Shown: positions 16,868 to 26,086, counted from the first letter of the stretch. The stretch: DNA of 64,000 bases from Acidovorax kalamii (GCF_002245625.1 NZ_NOIG01000003.1:1-64000), one strand, 5' to 3'. The notes: generated from the letters alone by a model not told the origin. Numbers and translations: made by a program.

Positions 16868-17461
16868 ATGACGAATTTCCCCGTGCCCCTGCGCGATCCG
16901 GCCCCGATGCTGGAGCGCGCCCTGCATGAATGGGGCGGCCACCAGGACCTGTGGATCTTTGGCTACGGCTCGCTCATCTGGCGCCCGGATTTCGACTACG
17001 CCGAGCGCCGCCCGGCCACGGTGCACGGCTGGCACCGGGCACTCAAGATGTGGAGCCGCATCAACCGGGGCACGCCTGAATGTCCGGGCTTGGTGTTCGG
17101 CATGCTCTCGGGCGGCAGCTGCCGGGGCATGGTGTTCCGGGTGGACAAGGCGCATGCCCGCCAGGTGCTCATCAACCTGTGGCAGCGCGAGATGCCCACC
17201 GCCGTGTACGACCCGCGCTGGCTCACCTGCCACACGCCCCAGGGCCCCGTGCAAGCGCTGGCCTTCACCCTGTCGCGCAAAAGCCCCAACCACACGGGCG
17301 AGCTGCCCGACCACGAATACCGCCGCATTTTTGACGAGGCCTGCGGCCGCTATGGCACCACGCGTGACTATGCCCAGGCCACCTACGATGAGTTGCGCCG
17401 CCATGGCATCCATGACCGGGCTCTGGCAAGACTGATTGCGCTGGCCCAAAAAGAGGCATAG
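16868..17461 (+). CDS. ChaC-like gamma-glutamylcyclotransferase
   Basis: This 197-residue cytosolic enzyme has the glycine-rich FGYGSLIW loop near residue 32, characteristic of the ChaC branch, which cleaves glutathione to 5-oxoproline and Cys-Gly. A conserved GELPDHEYRRIF segment lies late in the protein. The length suits bacterial ChaC. It lies 96 bases after and divergent from the OmpA-like gene, and next to sodC. Confidence 0.9.
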   Translation: MTNFPVPLRDPAPMLERALHEWGGHQDLWIFGYGSLIWRPDFDYAERRPATVHGWHRALKMWSRINRGTPECPGLVFGMLSGGSCRGMVFRVDKAHARQVLINLWQREMPTAVYDPRWLTCHTPQGPVQALAFTLSRKSPNHTGELPDHEYRRIFDEACGRYGTTRDYAQATYDELRRHGIHDRALARLIALAQKEA

Positions 17462-17565
17462 TGCACACTTTTGCTGGACGCGTGTGCAGCAGGTGGCGAG
17501 ACTGTGCCCTTGTGCCGGTTTCAATACCGCGTTCTTTTAGTTATTCATCTGGAGGAGTTGGAGCC

Positions 17566-18093
17566 ATGAAGAAAATCCGTTTTGCTATTGCCCTGTCGTC
17601 CCTGGCAGCCGTCGCGCTGGTGGGCTGCGCGTCGCACCTGTCTGGCAATCGCGTAACCGCCAAGCTGGAGCCCACCCGTGGCAACACCACCAGCGGCACT
17701 GTGACCTTTGTCCAGACCGGCGATGGGGTGCAAGTGTCTGGCGAGGTGCGCGGTCTCAAGCCGGACTCCGAACACGGCTTCCACATCCATGAAAAAGGCG
17801 ACTGCTCCAGTGGCGACGGCATGAGCACGGGCGGACACTACAACCCCGGTGGCAAACCGCACGGAGCCCATGGCTCAGGCGAGCACCACACGGGCGACTT
17901 GCCCAGCCTCAAGGCTGACAAATACGGCGTGGCCGCATTCAGCTTTGTATCGCGCAGCATCAGTGTGGCAGGCCCTACCAATGACATCACCGGCAAGGGC
18001 CTGATCGTCCACCGCGACCCCGACGACTACAAGACCCAGCCCACGGGCAACGCGGGGCCTCGCCTGGCCTGCGCGGTGATCGCCGCCAAGTAA
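17566..18093 (+). CDS. sodC: Periplasmic Cu,Zn superoxide dismutase, lipoprotein type
   Basis: This 175-residue enzyme dismutates superoxide in the periplasm. The signal peptide ends in the lipobox LVGC (Cys19), so it is probably lipid-anchored. Metal ligands are visible: HGFHIHEKGDC for copper, the zinc loop GGHYNPGG with further His and Asp in HHTGDLP, and VHRDPDDY with the last copper His. The disulfide pair is Cys in KGDCSS and RLACAV. The ATG at 17566 has a strong GGAGGAG site. It is followed by a hairpin terminator. Confidence 0.95.
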   Translation: MKKIRFAIALSSLAAVALVGCASHLSGNRVTAKLEPTRGNTTSGTVTFVQTGDGVQVSGEVRGLKPDSEHGFHIHEKGDCSSGDGMSTGGHYNPGGKPHGAHGSGEHHTGDLPSLKADKYGVAAFSFVSRSISVAGPTNDITGKGLIVHRDPDDYKTQPTGNAGPRLACAVIAAK

Positions 18094-18135
18094 CAAATAA
18101 ATCACGTACCTTTGGGCCTGAACAGCCCCATCTGC

Positions 18136-18172
18136 AACCCGCCCGCCAGAGATGGTCGGCGGGTTTGTTTTT
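18136..18172 (+). terminator. Intrinsic terminator of sodC
   Basis: The hairpin AACCCGCC...GGCGGGTT with a 14-base loop is followed by TGTTTTT, 40 bases past the sodC stop. It also lies immediately after the convergent nucleotidyltransferase gene. Confidence 0.85.
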
Positions 18173-18176
18173 GACT

Positions 18177-18773
18177 TCAGGCCGTCTGGCGCATTGCGAG
18201 GATGCGCTCAGCCCGCTCCAGGTCCTGCACGGTGTCGATGTCTGTCACCGTGCCTTCATCCTCCACCGCCAGGTTCTGCACCTGCCCCTGTTGCGCAAAC
18301 TGGCGCACCACGCTGGCCGCGCCTTGCTCGCCCGACAATGCCAGCAGTTCCTGCAGGCATTGCGCGCCAAACCCCACAGGATGGCCGCGCTCGCCATGGA
18401 AGAAAGGCACCGTCACCGCACTCTTCGCCACGGCCTGAGCCAACATTTGCAGGGTGTCAGGCCGCACCAGAGGTAGGTCCCCCGGCAACACCAGCCAGCC
18501 CGCCGCACCGGCCGTGGCCCGCACCGCCGCAGCAATCGAATCGCCCATTCCCGGGTGGCCCAGGTCCTCCAGGTGCCAGGCCAGCCCACTGGCGCGCACG
18601 GCGGCCAGCGTGTGCTGTAGCACGGGCACCCCGGCCAGCAGCGCACGCAGCTTGTGCACCTGCCCGCCCGAAGCCACAAACCGCTCGCCCCGTCCGGAGG
18701 CCAGCACCAGCACCACGGGCAGGCCGGGCGGGATCGTGTTAGAGCAAGGGGCGGTAGTGGGCTGGGTAGGCAT
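18177..18773 (-). CDS. mocA: MocA-like molybdenum cofactor nucleotidyltransferase
   Basis: This 198-residue protein has the NTP-transferase fold: glycine-rich VLVLASGRGERF, a later HKLRALLAGVP segment with the family Lys, and LPGDLPLVRPD holding the metal-binding Asp. This is the MobA/MocA family; the motifs fit MocA (CTP to molybdopterin-cytosine dinucleotide) better than MobA. The window also holds an IorAB-type hydroxylase (23.2-25.9 kb), whose family uses the cytosine dinucleotide form, so MocA is the likelier call. It ends 51 bases before the SDR gene and is on the same strand. Confidence 0.75.
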   Translation of the reverse strand: MPTQPTTAPCSNTIPPGLPVVLVLASGRGERFVASGGQVHKLRALLAGVPVLQHTLAAVRASGLAWHLEDLGHPGMGDSIAAAVRATAGAAGWLVLPGDLPLVRPDTLQMLAQAVAKSAVTVPFFHGERGHPVGFGAQCLQELLALSGEQGAASVVRQFAQQGQVQNLAVEDEGTVTDIDTVQDLERAERILAMRQTA

Positions 18774-18824
18774 ATCGCACCATGCTAAGCCAACGGCTGG
18801 CCCCCTACCCTGTCCAATGCTGCG

Positions 18825-19592
18825 TCAAGCCAGCGTGTAGCCGCCATCCACCACCAGGTTGTGCCCGCTCACATAGCGGGCCGCCTCCGACAGCAAAAAC
18901 AGCACCGGCCCCGCCATATCCTCCGGCCGCGCGGGGCGCCCTGCGGGCGATGCCTGCAGAGCGGCGCGCATGTTGTCCTCGCTGCCGAAACCCGCCACCG
19001 CCATGGGCGTGACGGTGGGCCCCGGGCTCACGGCATTTACGCGGATGCCCTGCTGAAAATACTCCAGCGCCGCATTGCGCGTCAGGCCCAGCGCCGCATG
19101 CTTGCTGGCGGTGTAGGCCGAGATACCCGCAAACGCCACGCCGGACGAGATCGACAGGTTGTTCACGATGGCACCGCCACCAGTGGCCAGCATGGCCGCA
19201 ATCTGGTGCTTCATCGCGTGGAAGATGCCCATCACGTTGGCCTGCAGCACGGTCTGCACATCGGAGGCTGCCAGCGTGTGCAGCGGCGCGCCCGTGCCCA
19301 GCGCCCCCGCGTTGTTGAAAGCGCCGTCCAGCCGACCAAAGCGCTTGATGGCGGCCTCGACGCAGCGCTGCACGCTGGCCTCGTCCGTCACGTCCACAGG
19401 CGTCACCCAGGCCTCGCCGCCTGCGGCCCGCACCTGCTCGGCCACGGCTTCGCAGTCGGGCACGCGGCGCGCAGCCAGCACCACCCGGGCGCGCTGCCGC
19501 CCCAGGGCCACGGCAGTGGCCGCGCCAATGCCGGACGACGCTCCGGTCACCAGAATGGCCTTGCCGGCCAGATTCCATTCGCTGTTTTGCAT
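18825..19592 (-). CDS. SDR family oxidoreductase
   Basis: This 255-residue short-chain dehydrogenase has TGASSGIG (cofactor loop), NNAG, Ser in NLSISSG and YTASK as the catalytic Tyr/Lys pair, and the closing NLVVDGGYTLA. RRVPD after β2 (AARRV) suggests NADP(H). The ATG at 19592 has an AAGGAGA site; an earlier ATG lacks one. It is divergent from a LysR regulator, which probably controls it. Confidence 0.88.
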   Translation of the reverse strand: MQNSEWNLAGKAILVTGASSGIGAATAVALGRQRARVVLAARRVPDCEAVAEQVRAAGGEAWVTPVDVTDEASVQRCVEAAIKRFGRLDGAFNNAGALGTGAPLHTLAASDVQTVLQANVMGIFHAMKHQIAAMLATGGGAIVNNLSISSGVAFAGISAYTASKHAALGLTRNAALEYFQQGIRVNAVSPGPTVTPMAVAGFGSEDNMRAALQASPAGRPARPEDMAGPVLFLLSEAARYVSGHNLVVDGGYTLA

Positions 19593-19677
19593 GTTGTTTC
19601 TCCTTGGATTGTGCAAATCAACGGCTAGCTTATTGACGCATTCATTTCACATAAATAGCCAAAAAATGGATTGTTCG

Positions 19678-19690
19678 TGAATATGATTCA
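19678..19690. promoter_or_regulatory. Small palindrome upstream of LysR gene
   Basis: TGAAT-3-ATTCA lies in the divergent promoter, directly before the LysR start. A T-N11-A-like dyad here would suit LysR autoregulation. The arms are short, so this is tentative. Confidence 0.35.
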
Positions 19691-19693
19691 TCA

Positions 19694-20590
19694 ATGAGCC
19701 TGGACCTGGCCGATCTCAAACTCCTCAGTACCGTGGCACGGCACCTCAGCTTTCGCATGGCTGCGCAAGAGCTGGACCTGTCGGCCTCGGCCGTGAGCCA
19801 CGCCGTGCGCTCCATCGAAGAACGGCTGGGCGTGCGCATGTTCAGCCGGACTACCCGCAGCGTGGCCCTCACCCCCGCCGGGCGCCAGCTGCTGGACCGC
19901 GTGGGGCCGGCACTGCAGGACATCGCAGCCGCCATCGACGGCATCAACGACTTTCGCGACACCCCGCAGGGCCTGCTGCGCATCAACGCCCCCCGCCCGG
20001 CGGGCGAACTGGTGCTGGGCCCTCTGGTGGCGGAGTTTCTGACCCGTCACCCCAAGACCGAGGTGGAGCTGGTGCTGGACGACGGTTTTGTGGACATTGT
20101 GGAAGGCGGCTTCGATGCCGGTGTGCGCTATGGAGAGAGCCTGCAGCAGGACATGGTGGCCCTGCCCCTTGGCCCGGCCCAGCGCCTGATGGTGGTGGGC
20201 GCGCCCGCATTGCTAGAGCGCGTGGGCACGCCCCACACGCCCCGGGACCTGCTCACCCTGCCCTGCGTGCGCATCCGGTTTCCCAGCGGCGCGCGCTATG
20301 CGTGGGAGTTCGAAAAAGCCGGGGAAAAGATCGCAGTCGACGTGGAAGGCCGCCTGACAGTGGGCGAGATGCCGCTCATGCTGCAGGCCGCGCTTGCCGG
20401 TGTCGGCTTTGCCTACATGTACGAGCCATACGCTCGTGAGGCCCTGGCCAGCGGCGCGCTGGTCAGCGTGCTGGATGACTGGTGCCCGCCGATTCCAGGT
20501 TTCTATCTGTACTACCCCAGCCGCAAACTGCCCACGGCGACGTTGGCCGCGTTTATCGAGATGGTCAAAGCCGCGCAGTGGCCGGGTTGA
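19694..20590 (+). CDS. LysR family transcriptional regulator
   Basis: This 298-residue protein has the LysR winged-helix domain in residues 1-60 (LLSTVARHLSFRMAAQEL, SASAVSHAVRSIEERLG) and a type-2 periplasmic-binding-like effector domain after it. It resembles the CrgA/DmlR subgroup, whose targets are often a divergent oxidoreductase. It is divergent from the SDR gene at 18825-19592. Confidence 0.92.
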   Translation: MSLDLADLKLLSTVARHLSFRMAAQELDLSASAVSHAVRSIEERLGVRMFSRTTRSVALTPAGRQLLDRVGPALQDIAAAIDGINDFRDTPQGLLRINAPRPAGELVLGPLVAEFLTRHPKTEVELVLDDGFVDIVEGGFDAGVRYGESLQQDMVALPLGPAQRLMVVGAPALLERVGTPHTPRDLLTLPCVRIRFPSGARYAWEFEKAGEKIAVDVEGRLTVGEMPLMLQAALAGVGFAYMYEPYAREALASGALVSVLDDWCPPIPGFYLYYPSRKLPTATLAAFIEMVKAAQWPG

Positions 20591-20985
20591 TGGCTAGACG
20601 AGGCGCAAGCAGCAGGGGCAGAGATCGTTTGGCCCAGCGGCCCAGCCTTCTCTTCCTGGGCATCACCCCACAAGCCGTTCACCCACCTCGCTACAAATGC
20701 CAATGACCGTGACTGGCAAACTGCGCAGCGTTTCACTCGACCCCCATTGGCAGGCAGTTTTTGACCCGAAGCGATCTGTTTGCCACGCAATAGGGATCGG
20801 CCATTGGCTGCCGTTCAGTTAAAGTTCTCGCCCTCCGGGTGATTTTTGCCCGTATCGTGCACTTCGCATCCCAAGGGGCATTGGCTCCCCGGTGACGGGG
20901 GGGGTGAAAACAAAATCTGCGACTTTTGGGCGGTGCGTTGGCTGATGCGACCGTACAAACTACAACTCGCGGAGCTAGAAAAAAT
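20591..20985. other. Intergenic stretch at the left edge of the Shedu islet
   Basis: These 395 bases carry no gene I can support. A small GC hairpin (CCCCG-4-CGGGG, about 20892-20906) is present. The change from chromosome-like LysR sequence to the lower-GC islet happens here. Confidence 0.45.
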
Positions 20986-21399
20986 ATGTTGTTAACCGAT
21001 ATAGCCGTCGAGCACACGTTGGTGTCCAAGAAAGATGGCGTTCGTCAGACTTTCTTGCTGCATCCTTTTACCGATACACAGCGCGATTCGCTTGGAAAAT
21101 TCGAACTTGTTCGTGACGTCAGCCAGCCAGGATTCAAAGACGTGAAACGCTCCACCTTCGTATCGTTTCAACAATTAGCGGAGCTGTATGCGAAGGGCCT
21201 GCTCGAAGAATTCGAGTTTTCCGTTCGCATGTGTCCGGGCCAAGGTACCTACCCGGCCAAGCTTCCGACCAAAAAGATACTGCCCACCAGCATCAAGCCA
21301 GGCTCTTCGTTCGACCTGGCGGTTCAAAAGGTGGATATCTCCAAACCGGCTACTCGCGAATTGAGAACAGCCCTGCTTCGCGCCAACGTCAAAGTCTAA
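20986..21399 (+). CDS. Hypothetical protein upstream of the Shedu gene
   Basis: I do not recognise this 137-residue protein. It is soluble, with no signal peptide or membrane segment, and has mixed alpha/beta composition; a Cys occurs only in RMCPGQGTYP. The frame is open 20 codons further upstream; I chose the ATG at 20986 because of the GGAG site (GGAGCTAG) about ten bases before it. It is co-directional with the next small gene and the Shedu-type nuclease and, like them, less GC-rich than the surroundings, so it may belong to the same acquired unit. Confidence 0.55.
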   Translation: MLLTDIAVEHTLVSKKDGVRQTFLLHPFTDTQRDSLGKFELVRDVSQPGFKDVKRSTFVSFQQLAELYAKGLLEEFEFSVRMCPGQGTYPAKLPTKKILPTSIKPGSSFDLAVQKVDISKPATRELRTALLRANVKV

Positions 21400-21418
21400 A
21401 AGTACCGACGCTGCTGAT

Positions 21419-21640
21419 ATGGGAGCCACTGTGAATCCACCCATTGCGCATGCTGAACTGATTGCCACGTTCAAGCGGGCCCAAGCAGATGCCGATCACA
21501 AATTCGGGCTGATCAAAGCTGCGGCAAATAAAGGCCCCAAGGCCATCCAAGCCGCCACCGAAACAGCTGCAAAGGCTGCGAAACGCAGGGACTCGTTTGC
21601 GGGAAAACTGGAAATTCTGGGGGTGAACCTCAAGGATTAA
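21419..21640 (+). CDS. Small Ala/Lys-rich hypothetical protein
   Basis: This is a 73-residue, mostly helical, positively charged protein (AATETAAKAAKRRDSFAGKL). I do not recognise it. It starts 19 bases after the preceding gene with a GCTGCTGAT stretch and no clear ribosome site, so the start is uncertain. Its place between an unknown gene and the Shedu nuclease suggests one operon. It could be an accessory or regulatory factor, but that is speculation. Confidence 0.45.
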   Translation: MGATVNPPIAHAELIATFKRAQADADHKFGLIKAAANKGPKAIQAATETAAKAAKRRDSFAGKLEILGVNLKD

Positions 21641-21786
21641 GCGCCACCAAGCCTACGGCGTAAAACCCACCATTGGCGGCTGTGCACAACGAGCCCTGAT
21701 CGTCAAAATAAAATTCTGAAACTGAAAACAGAATCGATATGACGGCGGCACTGAGCAAGGTCTAGGAGAAGAATAAGGCGGCACTT

Positions 21787-22944
21787 ATGGCAAACGAAGA
21801 GGAAATCCATCGCAACAAACTCACGGGTAAGACCTACATTAGCCCACAGATCCCGACGCTGAACGGGCCTCTTCGCATTGCATCCAAGGTAATCGATTCC
21901 GAGGGTGTCTACTACGCCAAGGTGAAGAAGGAGGTTGTCCTTCGTCGTACTCCAACGGCAAGAACCGAGATCGTTGCTAAGTTTCTTGAGGATGACAATA
22001 AGCTCACGGTGCTGACATTCCAGCAGTTCAACGGCAACAACGGCCAGCCCCACCGCACGAACTTCTCATTTGTTGGCAGCGAGATCCCAAGGCTTCTGGG
22101 CTTTCTCAACGACATTGCGGAGGTGGAGTTCAAGCACACAGGCGCAGCCAACATCACAGACACCGAGTTGCACCGACTGGTGCTCTCCAAGGCTCAGGCT
22201 GCGACCTTGGTTCATGACAACCAGGAAGTGTTCCTTGAAGCGCTCAAGTCCGAAGTTACTAAGGATGACATCGTCGCTTTGGGCTATCGCAAGAAGCAGC
22301 TTGGCGTGTTCTCTCAACTCCTGAGCGATCCAGAATTTTTTGAACTGTGCAAGAAGCAGAAGTCCATCAAGGGAGATGAGCCACTTTGGCAAGCCTACTT
22401 TGAGAAGAATCCATGGGTGTTTGGCTACGGGCTGAGCTACTTTTATGTCACCGGGTTTGAAGAGCGAAAGCTTGAGCAGTTTGTCCAGGGCTACGACCTT
22501 CTCAATCGAGGCAAGCGAGCAGATGCTGTACTGAAGACCAGAGGAATCATCAACTCCCTTTGCTTCGCGGAAATCAAGCACCACAACACCAAACTGCTTG
22601 AATCAGAAGCTTATCGGGCAGGTTGCTGGGCACCGTCCAAAGAGATGGCTGGTGCGGTCGCTCAAGTCCAAGCTACCGTTGCGATAGCCATGCACAAGCT
22701 TCATGGTATGCAGCGCATGGTGGACGACGATGGGAATCCCACGGGCGAAGATTTTTTCAACTTCAAGCCGCGTGCGTTCATCGTGATTGGCTCCCTCAAT
22801 GAGTTCATGGGCGAGCATGGTGTGAACCAAGACAAGCTGCGTTCCTTTGAGCTTTATCGAACGAGCATCACTGGGATAGACATCATGACCTTTGATGAAC
22901 TGTTCGAGCGGAGCAAATTTATCGTGGAGTCCGGACAGCCATGA
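21787..22944 (+). CDS. sduA: Shedu-type anti-phage nuclease (SduA)
   Basis: This 385-residue cytosolic protein matches the Shedu immune nuclease architecture: a variable N-terminal region (1-190), then the C-terminal domain (formerly DUF4263). The latter starts with the signature EPLWQAYFEKNPWVFG near residues 198-213, and its nuclease motif is D246 (KRADAVL) with E262-x-K264 (FAEIKHH), the PD-(D/E)xK pattern. Shedu acts as a single-gene anti-phage system in which SduA is the nuclease. The upstream genes at 20986 and 21419 are not part of the standard system. The ATG at 21787 follows AGGCGGCACTT. Confidence 0.8.
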   Translation: MANEEEIHRNKLTGKTYISPQIPTLNGPLRIASKVIDSEGVYYAKVKKEVVLRRTPTARTEIVAKFLEDDNKLTVLTFQQFNGNNGQPHRTNFSFVGSEIPRLLGFLNDIAEVEFKHTGAANITDTELHRLVLSKAQAATLVHDNQEVFLEALKSEVTKDDIVALGYRKKQLGVFSQLLSDPEFFELCKKQKSIKGDEPLWQAYFEKNPWVFGYGLSYFYVTGFEERKLEQFVQGYDLLNRGKRADAVLKTRGIINSLCFAEIKHHNTKLLESEAYRAGCWAPSKEMAGAVAQVQATVAIAMHKLHGMQRMVDDDGNPTGEDFFNFKPRAFIVIGSLNEFMGEHGVNQDKLRSFELYRTSITGIDIMTFDELFERSKFIVESGQP

Positions 22945-23117
22945 TGAACTGGACTGCTCCATACGACGGTCTCTTCAAGCTTCTGGACAGGCCGGGAGAA
23001 TCTATCCACCAACACTCACCACCGCTTGAATTGGGCCAAAAGCTGCTCACTAAACCAAACCAAACACAAACAGAGCAATGACCCGCACGCCAAACTGGCG
23101 CGACCGAATGATCCATA

Positions 23118-23152
23118 AAAAAGCGCCGGGCTTTTTCAAACCCGGCGCTTTC
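23118..23152. terminator. Bidirectional hairpin terminator
   Basis: AAGCGCCGGG...CCCGGCGCTT forms a ten-pair stem with A- and T-rich flanks between the Shedu gene and the convergent hydroxylase gene. Confidence 0.85.
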
Positions 23153-23168
23153 ATGCCATCCAACCCGA

Positions 23169-25448
23169 TCAAGCCAACTTAAACGGCAACTCCCTCGGCG
23201 TCTTGCCCGTCAAACGCGCCACCGCATTCGCAAACGCAGGTGCGAGCGGTGGCAACCCGGGCTCGCCCATGCCGGTAGGCGGCTCGGCACTGGGCACGAT
23301 GTGCACAGCCACTTGGGGCATGTCGGTGATGCGGGGCACGGCGAAGTCGCCGAAGTTGCTTTGCTCCACCACGCCGTCCTTGAGCGTGATGGCGGCACCC
23401 GGCAAGCACATCGACAAGCCCATCAGCGCCCCGCCCTGCACCTGGGCTTCCACGCTTTTGGGGTTGACCACCAGGTTGCAGTGCACACCGGCCGTGACGC
23501 TGTGCAGCTTGGGCGTGCCGTCTTTGACAGACGCTTCGACCACGTAGGCCACGACGGACTGGAAGGACTCGTGCACCGCCACGCCCCAGGCGCGGCCTGC
23601 GGCCAGCTTCTTTTTGCCGTACCCCGACTGCGCCACGGCCAGTTGCAGGGCGGCCTTGTGGCGTGGGTGCTTGTCGCCCATCAGGGCCATGCGGTAGGCC
23701 ACGGGGTCTTGCTTGGTGGCGCGGGCCACTTCGTCGATGAGCGTTTCCATGACATAGGCCGTGTGGGTAGAACCCACGCTGCGCCACCAGAGCACCGGCA
23801 CGTTCACATCGGGGTGGTGCACCGACAGCTTCATGGGCACGTCATAGGGCTCTTTCATGCCCTCGATGGCAGTGGCGTCGACGCCGTTCTTGACCATGAA
23901 GGCCTCGAACGGCGAGCCCTTAACGATGGACTGGCCCACGATGCTGTGGTCCCAGGCCAGGATCTTGCCCTGCGCGTCAAAGCCGATCTCGGCGCGGTGC
24001 AGGTGCATAGGGCGGTAGTAGCCGCCCTTGATGTCGTCCTCGCGGCTCCACAGGGTACGCACTGGCGCGGTGATGCCTGCGGTGCGCGCTGCCTTGGCCA
24101 CGCCGCAGGCTTCCACCACGTAGTCGCTGGTGGGGATGGCGCGGCGGCCAAAGCCGCCACCGGCCATCTGGGTGTTCACCTTCACGTTTTGCGGCTGCAG
24201 ACCCAGAGTTTTGGCGGCGGCCATGGCGTCCAGGCCGGGCATCTGTGTGCCCATCCAGAGTTCGGCCTTGTCACCATCCAGCTTCACCGTGCAGTTGAGC
24301 GGCTCCATGGGCGCGTGCGCCAGGTAGGGGAAGACGAATTCGGCGCTGATCTTGTGCGCTGCGCCTGCCAACGGCGCCATGTCGGCCTGCATGGCCACGT
24401 TGCCGGGCTTGGCGGCCAGTTCGCGGTATTGCGCCAACAGCGCCGTGGTGTCGGGCTTGGCGACGGCGCTGGTGTCCCATTCCACCTTGAGCGCATCGCG
24501 GCCCTGCTTGGCGGGCCAGTAGCCGTCGGCAATGATGGCCACGCCCTCCCCGCCCCGGTCGGTGGGCACGCGCAGCACGGCTTTCACGCCCTTGATGGCT
24601 TTGGCGGCGCTGTCGTCCAGCGACTTGGGCTTGGCGCCAAACACGGGTGGGCGCGCCACCACGGCCGTGAGCATGCCGGGCAGGCGCACGTCAATGCCGT
24701 AGTCCTGCTGGCCGCTCGACTTGGCCTTGGCATCCAGCCGCCCCGTGGGCTTGCCGATGATGCGGAACTGCTTGGGGTCTTTGAGTGTGACTTTCTCGGG
24801 CACGGGCTGCTTCATGGCGGCTTCGGCCAGTGCGCCATAGCCCAGCTTTTTGCCGCCGGGGCCCACCACAAAGCCGTTGCTTGTGCGCAATGCCGAAGCG
24901 TCCACGCCCCACTGCACGGCTGCAGCCCCCACCAGCATGGCCCGGGTGCGGGCGCCCAGCTCGCGGTACTGGGTGTACGAGTTCTTGATGGAGTTGGAGC
25001 CGCCCGTGAGGTGCATGCCAAACGCCGGGTCGGCATAGGCAGGGTTGGCGTCGCCGTGCACGCTGCGCACCTTGCTCCAGTCGGCATCCAGCTCTTCGGC
25101 CAGGATCATGGGCAGGCCGGTTTGCACGCCCTGGCCAAAGTCCAGGCGGTTGATGGTGACGGTGACGGTGCCATCGGCGTCGATGCGCACAAAGGCCGAG
25201 GGCTGCTCATGCGGCTTGAGGCCCGCAGGCGCCGCCGCGCCCGCACCCTGTGCGGTGGCAGCGAGCGGAAACGCGCCCAGCGCAAAGCCCGAGGCTGCGG
25301 TCACCTTCAGGAAGGTACGGCGCGCCATGCCATCGGCTGCGTCGCTTGCTATTAAATCAGTAGCTGCCTGGGATTTATCCATCAGCGCAAGCAGGTTCTT
25401 TGGCATGTGGTGGCGTGCGGCAGCCACGGCAGAAGGCTCGAAATGCAT
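23169..25448 (-). CDS. iorB: Molybdopterin-binding subunit of IorB-type hydroxylase
   Basis: This 759-residue large subunit of an isoquinoline 1-oxidoreductase-like/aldehyde dehydrogenase-type molybdenum hydroxylase belongs to the xanthine dehydrogenase superfamily but lacks an FAD subunit. A Tat signal (MARRTFLKVTAASGFALGAF, residues 40-59) directs it to the periplasm; the 39 residues before it are typical of this family. Molybdopterin-domain segments GGGFGRR and GEPGLPPLAPAFANA (the catalytic Glu region) are visible. The substrate could be an N-heterocycle or aldehyde. The small subunit iorA lies 28 bases upstream. The start ATG has a GAAGGAG site. A repeat copy (25348-25401) is embedded in the pre-Tat segment. 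Confidence 0.88.
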   Translation of the reverse strand: MHFEPSAVAAARHHMPKNLLALMDKSQAATDLIASDAADGMARRTFLKVTAASGFALGAFPLAATAQGAGAAAPAGLKPHEQPSAFVRIDADGTVTVTINRLDFGQGVQTGLPMILAEELDADWSKVRSVHGDANPAYADPAFGMHLTGGSNSIKNSYTQYRELGARTRAMLVGAAAVQWGVDASALRTSNGFVVGPGGKKLGYGALAEAAMKQPVPEKVTLKDPKQFRIIGKPTGRLDAKAKSSGQQDYGIDVRLPGMLTAVVARPPVFGAKPKSLDDSAAKAIKGVKAVLRVPTDRGGEGVAIIADGYWPAKQGRDALKVEWDTSAVAKPDTTALLAQYRELAAKPGNVAMQADMAPLAGAAHKISAEFVFPYLAHAPMEPLNCTVKLDGDKAELWMGTQMPGLDAMAAAKTLGLQPQNVKVNTQMAGGGFGRRAIPTSDYVVEACGVAKAARTAGITAPVRTLWSREDDIKGGYYRPMHLHRAEIGFDAQGKILAWDHSIVGQSIVKGSPFEAFMVKNGVDATAIEGMKEPYDVPMKLSVHHPDVNVPVLWWRSVGSTHTAYVMETLIDEVARATKQDPVAYRMALMGDKHPRHKAALQLAVAQSGYGKKKLAAGRAWGVAVHESFQSVVAYVVEASVKDGTPKLHSVTAGVHCNLVVNPKSVEAQVQGGALMGLSMCLPGAAITLKDGVVEQSNFGDFAVPRITDMPQVAVHIVPSAEPPTGMGEPGLPPLAPAFANAVARLTGKTPRELPFKLA
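25348..25401 (+). repeat. Dispersed repeat, copy 3, inside iorB
   Basis: GCTATTAAATCAGTAGCTGC, a spacer and GCGCAAGCAGGTT match the family. It lies within the coding sequence of iorB, antisense to it, and encodes part of the residues before the Tat motif. Confidence 0.6.
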
Positions 25449-25476
25449 GGTGTTCTCCTTCAGTCAGTGGGCTCGG

Positions 25477-25938
25477 TCAGGCCAGTGCCTTGGCGGCGTC
25501 GTGGATGGCGGCGCGGATGCGCACATAGGTGCCGCAGCGGCACACGTTGCCCGCCATGGCCGCGTCGATGTCGGCGTCGGTGGGCTTCTTCTTGCCCTTG
25601 AGCAGTGCGGTGGCGCTCATGATCTGGCCGCTTTGGCAATAGCCGCACTGCGCCACATCGTGCTTGACCCAGGCGGCATGCACAGCCTTGCCCACCTTGT
25701 CGCTGGCCGTGACGGCCTCGATGGTGGTGATCTTCTGCCCAGCGGCGGCCGAGATGGGCGTGACGCAGGAGCGGATGGGCGCGCCGTTCAGGTGCACCGT
25801 GCAGGCGCCGCACAAGGCCTGGCCGCAGCCAAACTTGGTGCCGGTCATGCCCAGCGTGTCGCGCAGGGCCCAGAGGATGGGGGTGGATTCGTCGGCATCG
25901 ACTGCAGTGTCTTTGCCGTTGACGTTCAAAGTGGGCAT
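25477..25938 (-). CDS. iorA: 2Fe-2S subunit of IorA-type hydroxylase
   Basis: This 153-residue small subunit has two iron-sulfur clusters. The plant-type ferredoxin cluster is bound by [11 protein letters not shown] and the later Cys (RSCVTP), and the helical cluster by CGYCQSG and CRCGTY. It passes electrons from the molybdenum centre to an external acceptor such as a cytochrome. No signal peptide is present: it should be exported with the Tat-carrying large subunit. It is the first gene of the iorAB operon; its ATG follows an AAGGAG site. Confidence 0.93.
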   Translation of the reverse strand: MPTLNVNGKDTAVDADESTPILWALRDTLGMTGTKFGCGQALCGACTVHLNGAPIRSCVTPISAAAGQKITTIEAVTASDKVGKAVHAAWVKHDVAQCGYCQSGQIMSATALLKGKKKPTDADIDAAMAGNVCRCGTYVRIRAAIHDAAKALA

Positions 25939-26086
25939 CGTGGGACTCCTTGGGGTGAAGGACAGCGCTCAAAAGTTCAGCGCAAGCGGGTGCGGCTTGG
26001 GGGATGGGTTTCCGCAGCGTTCTTGTTTTGAAGAATATTTATTCGATTAAAACTGAAATCGAGAATCTGTGCTGGCCTTCAAGTTC

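Noticed and set aside
23301-25355. Plus-strand open frame of over 680 codons across iorB
   Set aside because: Antisense to a protein with clear Tat signal and molybdopterin motifs; its translation is His/Gly-rich and featureless.
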